DNA of 64,000 nt, from contig PYSS01000041.1 in assembly GCA_003049465.1 (NCBI GenBank), positions 124,001-188,000 of the forward strand, read 5' to 3'. The notes under the pieces are model-generated. The model saw nothing but the letters and a program-made list of their open reading frames with translations. It did not search any database and was not told where the DNA came from. The DNA is from Magnaporthiopsis rhizophila. Lineage: Eukaryota > Ascomycota > Sordariomycetes > Magnaporthales > Magnaporthaceae. Of the stretch, positions 1 through 10,305 are shown one piece after another. Made by a program: the position numbers and the translations under genes. Every line of letters starts with the position of its first letter. The stretch's first letter is position 1.

Positions 1-452
1 AGATCGTCGTAATCGTCGTCAACATCCTCTTCATCAGCGGCTGCGGTATCACCACTATCTTTATCAGTGATGGCATCCTCAGCTTTTGCCACTGGAGAAG
101 CCTTCGTGGAAGAAGCCTTTGTGGCGGGGGAAGCCATTGCCGGGGAGGAAGCCTTTGTCGCAGGAGAGTCTTTTGCAGGGGAGGAGGCCTTGGTTACAGG
201 GGAGTCATTTGCCGGCGAGGAAGGTTTTGCCGTGGGGGAAGTCTCCGTCACTGGGGAGGCCATTTTGACCGGGGTCTTTTTGGTCGGGGTCTTTGGCTCA
301 GCAGGAGAAGCTTGCTTGCGCTGCCGCTTCGCCGGGGGAGACGGATCTTTGGCGGCGTCGGCGTCGGATTCTTGTCCGAAACGCTGCATGGGCTTCCTCG
401 CACGCGTCGAGCGGCGAGTAGGGCTCGGGGTGTCGTTGGCACCAGCAACCAT
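1..452 (-). CDS. Partial Lys/Ser/Pro/Ala-repeat protein, N-terminal part
   Basis: The minus strand is open from an ATG at 452-450 to the window edge, so the 3' part is missing. The first ~25 residues are basic with the run TRRSTRARKP. They are followed by degenerate 8-12 residue repeats built on K-A-S-S-P-A and D-S-P-A-T-K (about residues 60-125), then an acidic stretch ending in AAADEEDVDDDYDD at the edge. This composition (basic head, Lys/Ser/Pro repeats like a linker-histone tail, acidic patch) suggests a nuclear or chromatin-associated protein, but I see no domain that fixes a function. The plus-strand frame across the same bases is a Gly/Glu/Ala-rich shadow. Transcription is divergent from the Pom152 gene. 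Confidence 0.6.
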   Translation of the reverse strand, partial: MVAGANDTPSPTRRSTRARKPMQRFGQESDADAAKDPSPPAKRQRKQASPAEPKTPTKKTPVKMASPVTETSPTAKPSSPANDSPVTKASSPAKDSPATKASSPAMASPATKASSTKASPVAKAEDAITDKDSGDTAAADEEDVDDDYDD

Positions 453-1830
453 GACGACGATATTTGCTTCTATTGATGGCCTGTTGGGTGTTGCAACAAT
501 GTCTTCTGATTGCTGGCCTTCTGGTGGATGTGTAGCGCCGGCAGTCCCAGGAGTGCCTGTCGAGGAGAAAAACTCAGGAGTAAGTTGGCGATGGCTTGGC
601 AGGCCGGCAGTGAGGGTTCACAGCGGGTTTTTTTTTTTTTTTTTAAGAGTCGCAGACTTCCCCTTCTCCTGATCGTAGCTTCTTTGTCGACTCGGAAGGT
701 CGCGGTCAGCGCGACTAAAATACCCGAGCAGATCAAAGGACACCGGTTGCGGCGACGGGCAGCAACAAAAGGCCTGCGGAAGTCGATCCAGACGTTATAG
801 CGGCCACGGCGAGCCTAGATCTGTCGCTAGAGTGCGATGATGGTCAAGTTTACCTATTGAATGATAGCTGGACATGATGCATGGCGTCTGGATATCTGAG
901 TTGTGCTTGCCGCTAGACAGCGGAGTAGAAAACCATGTGATACAAATTATACGGAGGCAGCCAGAGGTAAGGCTGATGATCAAAGATATTCCAGTCTCAA
1001 ATCATGGCCGTTTCCGGATGTGCATATTGGCCTATTTTTTATGTGGAGAGCGGTCAGCCGAAGCGAGCGTTCAGACCCTCTCTTAATACCAGCACAAAAT
1101 ATAGAGCGTCAAAGAAACCACGATCCGTATCGGACGCCAGGACAAACAACCAGCGAGCGACCAAAGAAGTGACGGCAGCAGCAAACAGAGTGGCAGCCGG
1201 CCCACGCACCTCATTTGACCCAGAAATCACCGTGGGTTCCTTGGAGCTCAACTGTCTGGTTACTGCTAATAAGCAGACGGGCAGACAGGTCCCTCTGCTG
1301 TGGCCTGGCGAGAGGGCGAGGCGAGTCGTCGGTGGTTTTGACAGCCTTCTGGGCTGTTCTCGATCCATCCCATCCAGCATCAACATGGCCAAATCCATTA
1401 TATGGGGTGCCCCTGTCTATGTGGGGTATTCTTTATGGGGCACCGTTGGGCTCTACCATCCAATAAGAGTTGTTGCGCTGCGGGCTGGTGCTTGTTGTCT
1501 CCACCCGGGAGAGACGCGCTCGCAGACGTGACGGTCGACAGCGTCCAAATTTCAGTGCACTGCCAGAAGCGGCAGCCAGTCCTGTCGAGCTGTGGAGGAA
1601 ACCACACGACACTCCAAACCACCGAAGCGAGGCAGCGGCATCTGCACCAGCCGCTCTTTCATATTCCAGCAGGACATCTGTCCTTCCTCTCCTTGTTGGC
1701 CCAGAGCTGCTACGCTTTACGAGGGACGCCTTCCTCCGGTGAGCCCGCCGTCGTTGAGGCCACGGGCCCTCCTCTTCCTCGATCTGCTGCCACGCCTCTA
1801 CTGCGCGTGCGAATCCACACAAACGATGCG
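453..1830. other. Intergenic region between divergent genes
   Basis: About 1.4 kb separates the two divergent starts. It has a T run near 631-644 and several short overlapping frames on both strands, none with family resemblance or supporting splice sites. It probably carries both promoters. I see no RNA gene in it. Confidence 0.5.
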
Positions 1831-4800
1831 ATGAGCGAAACCCCGCGAATAACAAAAGGGGGCTTCCCCCAAACGCCCGCCGCCTCCCAGTATGCCTCTC
1901 GAAGCAAGCATGGAAGGTCACCTTCCCCCACGGGACAGCCCAGGCCAGCTCGTCGAAGCCTACCCCCGGCGCCCCAGACCAGCCCCGAGCCGACGGGGAG
2001 CGAACCCTTAATACCCCTCACCATCCTCGATGCTCCGACGCAGCGCTACTACGCCTGCGGAATCTACATGCTGCTGTGGGCGTGGAAGCTGTACGACTGG
2101 CTGCGCGTCGTCGACGACAACGCCGAGTCCTTCTGGCTCTTCCTCAAGTGGATCGCCATCGACCTCTGCGTGCTCTTCGGCCTGCCCGAGCTGAGGATCC
2201 CATGGCTGGAGCTGTCCCAGCCCGTCGTCATCGTGCTATTTTTCATCCATGCCGTCCTGGACTGGATGCTCATGTTTGATATTCCGGTCCGTTCCCGCTG
2301 CGGAGCTCCATGTTCATGGCGTGATGTGCTGATAGTTCGAGCCAAACCACCAGGTCCCGGCGCTCACCTGGCTCCTCGGGTTTGCCAAGGCCTTTTTCGA
2401 CAAGGAGCTCTCCATCTCGGACCAATACGTCAAGTCGTCGAGCATCCTGCACAACTCGTCCCTGATCCAGGGCAGGCAGATCATCAACATCCTCCCTGAG
2501 GGATCCGCAGTCATGAACCCCGAGGGCACTCCCTTCTGCCTCAGCGGCGACAAGCCCACCGCTCTGATCCCCATCCAGTTTAACGCCACCATCCCCCACG
2601 AGGTCGAGCTGGTGCGGGTGGACCTGGCCCTGGACAGCACCGAGGAGGAGATCATAAAGCTCTCGCGGTCCCAGCTCCGCACCATCGAAAAGCAGGCCAA
2701 GAAGGTGTCCCCTGAGGGCGACACCAGCGCCGTCACGTTCGAGTTCCCCGTCAAGAAGACTGGTGCCTACAAGCTGCGTCGTGTGCTGGACGAGTACAAA
2801 CTCGAGGTGCAGCGCAAGAGCCCCCACACCTTCGTCGTGCCCTGCCCCTCCGTCGCCTTCGGCCCGCCGCCGTCGCCGGACCGATGCATTAGCGACCTGT
2901 CCAACCTCCGTCTCAGCGTCGATGGCACCCCGCCTCTCAAGATCAATTACAGCCGCACCATCAACGGCAAGGATCACAGCTTCCACTTCCAGAGTCTGCA
3001 GCCCGACGGCTTCTCATCCCCGCTGACGGGCACCACTTCGCCCTCGTCCAGCCTTGTGGCCCCCGGCGACGAGGACGTCAGCTGGGCAAGGTCGCAGCGT
3101 GTCACCGTCAGCCTTAACGAGTCGCTGTGGTCCGCTGGTGAGTGGCGGTACTCGGTTGACGAGGTGCACGACGCCTTTGGCAATGTCGTCAAGTACGCCT
3201 CACCGACCGACGACCCAGAGCTCCGGCCCAAGGGCAAAACGCTCGTGCAGAGCTTCTCGGTCAAGGAGAGGCCCAAGGTTCATCTCGCCGAGTGCGACAT
3301 CCGGAACCCGCTCAAGGTTGCTCGCGGCGAAAAGGTGCAGCTTCCTGTCGTCTACGAGGGCGAGCCGCAGCCCCAGGACGACCGTCCACACACACTGACC
3401 TGGGAATTCTCGCCCATCGACACTCTCACTAAGGATGGCGACCCTGGTGATGTCGTAGTTCCTGGTTCGCACACGGGCAAGCGGGCCGGCGACCACCCCG
3501 TCGTCGTCGCCCCCGGCCTCTACACCCTGAAGAGCGTCAGCGCGGGGACGTGCGAGGGCGAGATCCGCGAGCCGTCGACGTGTCTGGTGTTGAACCCGCT
3601 CGAGCCCGATCTCACCATCCGATCGCAGGAGATTCCCGACACGTGCGCCGGCAACTCAGTCGGTCTCGAGGTGGACCTCGACGTCGTGGGCACGCCACCG
3701 TTCATGGTCCGCTACGAAGTCGTTACCAACGGCGTCAAGCGCCGTGAGAGCGTGCGCATCCCCGGCCTCCGGTACCAGATGAGGCTGATCCCGCGCCAGG
3801 CCGGCACGCACAAGTACACCTTCCTCTCCATCGACGACAAGCTGTATAAGAACCAGCCACTCGCCGGTCCAGGTATGACGCTGGAGCAGAGCGTGAAGCC
3901 CGCCGCTCAGGCCTCGATCGCCCAGCGCGACGGGACGATCAATGCGTGCCTGGAAGACCAAGTGGAGATCGAAGTTAGCCTCTTTAACGGCGACGCTCCC
4001 TTCACGCTCGAGTACGAGATGGTGCACGACGGCCGACGAACGCCGTACAAGGTGACGGAAATACACTCCAGCAAGTACACGATCAAGACGCCGGCCTTGT
4101 CCCAGGGCGGAGAATACACGGTGGCCCTTACCGGTGTCCAGGACAAGCGTGGCTGCCGAACCTCTCTGCAAGACGAGGCCAAGATTTCGGTCCGACGCCA
4201 GCGCCCGCGCGCCGCCTTTGGCGTGGTTGAAGGCCGCCGCAAGGCTCTCAACATCGAGAAGCCAGACGCTAGGCACAAGCTTCCGCTCCGTCTCGCCGGT
4301 GTCGGCCCCTGGACCGTGACGTACAGGAACCGCGACCTCCCCGGCTCGACTCCTGCCACGGGCACCGTTCAGAGCGGTAACGGCTTCCTGACGGTCCGCG
4401 AGCCTGGCACGTACGAGCTGCTCGAGGTTACCGACAACCAGTGCCAGGGCACCATCGATTCCAGCGCCTCCACATTCGAGGTCGACTGGCTTCCGCGACC
4501 CGAGCTCGGCCTGATCGAGGCCGAGAGCATCAGTCCTGCCGGGGACAAGCTGGTCAAGAAGGATGTGTGCGAGGGAGACATTGACGGCTTCGAGATCAGC
4601 CTCAAAGGTATGCTTCACGTAGCTAACACGACTTATCCTATTATTTGATCTGTGCTAACATTTGCCCTCTTCAGGCGCGCCGCCCTACCATGTCAAGTAC
4701 GAGGTTCACCACAAGCCTCCGTCTGGGTCCGCTTCGGCGAGTCGGAAGGAGTTTGATGTTGCTCTCAGCAAGGCAGCCGTCTCGCTGGACACGAGCAAGC

Positions 4801-5828
4801 CCGGGCTGTACACCTACACCTTCTCGTCCCTCGCAGATAGTCTCTACGATCTGGACAAGAAGCAGTTCACGCCTGTGGTTCTGGAGCAAAGAGTCAACGC
4901 CAAGCCCACGGCGACGTTTGACAAGCCCGGGCAGACGTTCAAGTTCTGCATGTCAGAGCAAGACTACGAGGAGAAGATACCGGTGACGCTCACGGGCGTG
5001 CCGCCCTTCTTCCTGGAACTCGAGATCAAACACCACAGCGGGGTCGTGCCGCAGGTGCACCACGTCACGTCGATCCACACCAAGTCGTTTGGGGTGCAGG
5101 TGCCGCGGGAGCTGCTCCGGCTCGGGTCACAGCAGGTGCGGATCCGCGAGGTGCGCGACGCACGGGGCTGTCAGTCGCGCATGGACCCTACGGGCGGCGG
5201 CGGCGGCGGCGGCGGCAGCGGCAACGCCAATTCGGTGGTGAACGTGCAGCTGTACGACGCGCCGGCCGTGTACCCGCTCGAGACGCGGACGGACTACTGC
5301 GTGGGCGAACGCATCGCCTACACGCTCAGCGGGACGCCTCCCTTCAACGTCGAGTACACGTTCGAGGGCCAGAAGCGGGCGGCGCTGTCCAAGACGACGA
5401 GCTTCCGGCGGGTGGCGGACTCGCCGGGCGAGTTCGCCATCACGGGCGTCAGCGACAAGGCGAGCGAGTGCCGGGCGGCCGTGGACCTGGTCAAGCGCGT
5501 GCACCCGATGCCGAGCGTGCGCATCAGCCGCGGGCGCAACGTGCGGGTGGACATCCACGAGGGCGGCGAGGTGGACATACTGTTCGAGTTTGGCGGCACG
5601 CCGCCCTTCGAGTTCACGTACACGCGCAGCACAAACGAGAAGAGGGGACAGCGGCCGCAGATACTCGAGACGAGGCACGACGTCAGCCACGAGCACTCAA
5701 AGGTGGTGCGAGCCAGCCAGGAGGGCACGTACGAGGTGGTGGCGATTAAGGATCGGTACTGCTCGTTTTCGACGCAGCAGATTGGGTCGTCCAAGGACGG
5801 GGCGGCCAAGAAGCTGTTGCAGTTTTAG
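1831..5828 (+). CDS. POM152: Nuclear pore membrane protein Pom152
   Basis: Exons are 1831-2286, 2354-4607 and 4675-5828, giving 1287 aa (yeast Pom152 has 1337). Both introns are 67 bp; joining them restores a single frame, the second codon being split G|GC. Residues ~1-65 are a Pro/Ser-rich N-terminal tail. Hydrophobic segments follow around YYACGIYMLLWAW, FWLFLKWIAIDLCVLF, VVIVLFFIHAVLDWML and, across intron 1, ALTWLLGFAKAFF. The rest is the long lumenal part built from repeated immunoglobulin-like folds; each repeat has a GTPPF/GAPPY-type turn (TPPFMVRYE, APPYHVKYE, VPPFFLELE, TPPFNVEYT, TPPFEFTYT). An eight-glycine run is coded by GGC repeats near 5192-5217. In yeast, Pom152 is an integral ring component of the nuclear pore complex. 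The start at 1831 was chosen because the N-terminal tail and first membrane segment follow it; the frame is also open further upstream. Confidence 0.95.
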
Positions 5829-6823
5829 TGTGGGAAAGCAAGTAGCAGGCAGGCAGAGGGAAAATAGATGGATTTTTTTTTTTGTCTTCTTTTTCGTCTA
5901 CACTAGAACGCGTGGTCATATTTTGGTTGGGTCTGGGAGGATGTGTGAGTGAGAGAGTATGGTGCGTATGTGCGGCGGTAGGCGGCATCAAGCACGGCGT
6001 TTTTTTCCAACTGGGTCTGATTTCCTGCTGTTCCCTTTTTGCCTTTTTTTTACTGCTTTGACGGATAATACCACTCGAATTTATTTCTGGAATAACTAAA
6101 CATGTCGGAACGGGTTTTGCAGCTGGATCCGAGTTTGCCATGGCCAATGAATCGTCGGCCTATCCTCTGACCTCCGACCGAGCCGTTTTACCAAAATATG
6201 TTCCGATTCCGATCCGCAGTTAGAGATCGATCAAGATTTCTTTTTCGATCTCCATCTTTTCGGGCTACCTATTTTTATGTTCAACACGCACAAAAAAAAA
6301 TCTATTCCAAGAACTGCTGCTGCCGTGTGATCCGGAACCGAAAACCAGCCCGAGTTGGTAGGTGTTTCTCCAGCTTTGTACGTAGATAGGAACTTCTTTC
6401 GATCCATCATCCCAACCTAGCATCGCTCGCTGTTCGATATCGACTCGTCCGTCCCCGCATCCGACTCGACCCGGTAGATGTATCTAAAGCTGGCAAATCA
6501 GGGCGCGCTGTAGTTTCCCTTCCTGAGTGTGTTAAAGTTGGAATGGTTTGTTTGTCTCTGAGTTATATTGGATGCCGGTGAGGGGTTCGATGGTGTGCGG
6601 CTCTAGGCTGCCCGAAGCTTGTCTCTATCACCTAGGTAAGGTACTCCCTCGCACCAGTGGAAGCAGCTAGTCGCAGCGTAGCGCCCGCGAGATCTACCGC
6701 GAACAGAATTTTGAAAGCCGTTCGGCCGCACACTAGGAATTGTCCGTTGGTTCGATGGCGTGTTCTACAGAGCCCGGTAAACGGTAAACCGGGGCACACA
6801 TCCCACGCGAAAGCCAAGCCTAC

Positions 6824-6863
<40 letters not shown>

Positions 6864-6881
6864 AAAAANNNNNNNNNNNNN

Positions 6882-6918
<37 letters not shown>

Positions 6919-9900
6919 CACCGAAAACCACTCCTCCACCTTGCCGAAGAATACAGAAGTTTGGTTACGGTTTACCCAATCCGTGGATCGCACGCAGCAG
7001 GACATGCCCATGCCTGGCTCGCCCCGGGCCTCTCCGCCAGACTCCCCGGGTCTGGACCGCCATCGATGCTGATCTGCGGAGGAAGAGGATCGATCGAATG
7101 GGGCAGGGGGTTGGAGCCTTGTTTTTTTTTAGTTTTCGTTCGTGCGACCCCAATGCCGCCTGCGAGTGGTTGATGGTGACAATGCGTAGGGCTAGGATGT
7201 GCGGAGATGGAAGACACAGAAGACAACAAGCGCTCAAATGCAGATGCGTAACTGGGAGAGGACCATGCAGCGGACCTCCGCCAGGGCGAGACACGGTGAT
7301 GGCTACAGGGTGGGTGTTCCTCCCTGGGCGTGGTTTCTGGTGTGTAGCGGCAGCTTTCCACTAGACTTCCTCGACGCTCCTCGACTGCCGAAGTCTGGAA
7401 CGGCATCGATTAGGTTTCTTCGGATACCGTCCGATGCCGTCTAGGTTGGGTTTGGCCGTTGGGGGAGATGGGGTGATGTTGCATCGGCACTGCACATTGG
7501 GCGACGCATTCTGGGCTTGGCTGTCTTGGGAGGGGGCTGCGCGGGGTTCAAGGCTGTTGTTGGAATGGACAGCATTTGATTTGTCGGCTTGATTGGGCAG
7601 TTGTTTTCTTTTCTTCTCCCTCTGTTTGTCTCGGACCTGCAAGGGAATTCCAGCCTGCAAAGACTGGGGCAGAAAATCCCAGGCATCTCCTCCTACTACG
7701 TGACCGGGGCTGCCATCTGCCAGCTGCCATGTTAGCAAGGTGGGGTGGGCGTTTGACCGTTGGCTGCGTCTCTAGTCCTTCTGGCAGCACGAGATGGACG
7801 CAAAAGTGGCACATGAAGGCCCGACGTGACGGGATGGAAGCCGCTAAATTCAAGACAAGCACAAAAGGGTGCAAGCGCTGGCCACCGCTGGGGCTCTGAG
7901 CAGCCGGCGGTCCTGGCCTCTGGCCCAATCGCGAGGGGTACCAGTGGAGGCGCCCAGGGTCCCCGGACAGGGGTCTGACGCCACAGTGCGTAATGGGGTG
8001 GGATCGCCCGCGGAGATCGGGGTGAGGATCGGCAACCGGCACACCGGAAGGAGACAAGGGGCCACATTTCCAGCACTGTGGAGAGTCGACGGTTTAAGCA
8101 AAGCAGGTTTTTTTTTTTTTTTTTTTTCTCTTTGTCCAGCTGGACGATGCTGTCTGAGAGCCGATGCAGGGAATTGTTGGCTGAAAACAGAATCTGACTT
8201 GTGCGCTTTTACTCTACTGATATTTTTTTTTTTCTCGTTTCTTTTCTTCTGCCCTTTGGTTCTGTTTTGAGGTGGTGGATAACCAAAGAACCAAAGGCAG
8301 TAGAGCAGTCCTTGGAGGGAGAACAGCCGACAAATGCGCCATGACGGAAAGCAATGCTGACGGTCAAAGTCTTGGGCTAGCGCAGCCTCGAGCGCCACCA
8401 AATCCCCAAAATGGTATTCTGATCGACCCATGCATTTCCCGCCGGCGCTCCCATGGAATTTGCGCTTGCGGCCCCTCCCAACGCGACCGAAACAACAACC
8501 TGCCAGCTCACACAATACGCTTTTTAGAATCCTAACCAGGGAGCAGCACAGCTGGCTGACCGCTCAAAAGGGTACAACAGGTAAATGCAGGGTAAATACA
8601 GGTCAGGGCGTGGGCCAGGGTGGGCCAAACTGGTGGAGGGAAAGAGCGAGGGAAAAAAAAAGGGGAGCAACGTGTGGCCCGAAACATCCAGCACTGTATC
8701 TATCCCACTCGGTCGAAGCAGGTGCCATCCAAGGCAAAGGATGAAGTGGAAGGAGCTCCACCTGAACAGCGACTCGCTGTGCAGAAATGCTCCTGCCCGG
8801 TCTGCACCCTCGACCAATCCCAGGCGGTCAATGGCGTCAGGTTGCTTTTCGTTCTTTCCTCGACTTGTGCCCTCCGCCAAGGTACCTGCCAGACCACAGC
8901 AGAAACATTTGGATACCTTGCATCGTACACCACGCTCGGCCGCACTCCCCTCCTTGTACATACTTCCCCGACTCCCCCACACCCCCCTTGGACCTAGCCC
9001 GCCTGCCCTCCTGCTTCCCGCCTCCTTGCAAGCTGCCAGTAGCCGGCGCATCATCGCCTCTGAAAACTATATCCGCCTGCCAATCCCGTGCCGGCAAACA
9101 AAATAGGCCCCTGCCATACCCTTCCCGTCGACGTCTTTCAATCGACGCCTGTCGACTGCTCCAGACCGACTCCCGTCCATCCTCCCGAACGCTAAACAAT
9201 CTTCTGGAGCCCTCGACACGACCCACGCAACCACTACCCAACTCAACTTTATCTGCTGCTCTGCGCCCGCCCAGAGTGCTCTGTAGTGTCCGAACGTCGA
9301 CCCAGCTAAGCTCTAGCTCTGGCCGGTCCTTCTGGTTCCAGCCCGCCGCACCTTGGGTCATTCCATTCCATTCCTGGGCCTCGCCGGCCAGAAGACCGCG
9401 AGACGTCGAAGCGCATGCCGGAATTGACTTCGATCCAGCCACAGCGCCGAATTACCTTTGCCGCACGCATCAGCTCCTACAAGCCACTGCAGTTCCCGAC
9501 CACCTCGACCCTCGCTTCCTGAACCTACGTGCTGCGCGTCCCGACCACCCTCTCCCGCCTTGCCCGTGCCGCCGTGTCCGCACCGCCGAGAGGGCGCGAG
9601 GGGAAAAGGAGGGCGGAAAAGTGAAACGGGTGCCGCACTACATACAACATAGGCCGAGGGATCGACGCACAGGCTTTTGTCGCTTGGCGCACTGGGGAAA
9701 AGAGGTGGCACAATCTGGCGAGAAGCACAAACACCAAGAAGCGGGCTGCAGCCGATGCCGACCGTCCAAAGAGATACCTGAAGACTCCCCAAAGGTTGCT
9801 CCATATACTAAAGTGGAAAGAGGGAGGGAGAGATATACCAGACAGCGACGGAAGAACGAGGCAAAAACACAGGAAGAAAAGAAAAAAAGCAAGACGGAGC

Positions 9901-10181
9901 ACGAGGCCGGTCGAATTTGGTGGATGACGAGCACATCGCTGTGACCGCCCACCACCACAAGGCCCAGATCCGTCACTTGCCATCGGTCCGCCCCTTTTTC
10001 TGCTCTCGACCTGCTCCTTCCCAGCCTCCGCGCCCCGCGCCCTGTTTCTTCTCTCAAGTCCGGGACCCAGACTTGCCTATCGACAGCTCGCAAGTCTTGC
10101 CCGGCGCCGAAGTCTCGCTCCTCACGCCCTGCATCGTGAGAGCAGACTGGCCATCTCGACCGGTCTGGTCTCACTTGCGTC

Positions 10182-10215
<34 letters not shown>

Positions 10216-10305
10216 CNTTTTTTTTTTTAATCCTACGGCGCAAAATTATTCCGGCGCCGCCGCCTCGCCCCAACGATCGAGTAGGCAGCAGTTCGGCGCG
10301 CAGTC
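5829..10305. other. Long intergenic region and probable skn7 promoter/5' leader
   Basis: About 4.5 kb without a supportable gene. It holds a poly-A block with an N gap (6822-6916), T runs at about 8107-8126 and 10187-10230 (one N at 10217), and pyrimidine-rich sequence from about 8850 to 10180 of the kind seen in promoters and long 5' leaders of fungal regulatory genes. Several frames reach 100-385 codons here, but they overlap each other in different frames and show no domain or consistent codon bias. Confidence 0.5.
6869..6881. other. Assembly gap (13 N) inside a poly-A run
   Basis: Thirteen N are flanked by about 45 A (one C) on the left and 35 A on the right. This is a collapsed or low-quality homopolymer, so the true length between 6822 and 6916 is unknown. 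Confidence 0.95.

Noticed and set aside
8787..9944. A 385-codon plus-strand frame
   Set aside because: Low-complexity Pro/Ser/Arg sequence from a pyrimidine-rich leader, no domain, and conflicting frames on the other strand.
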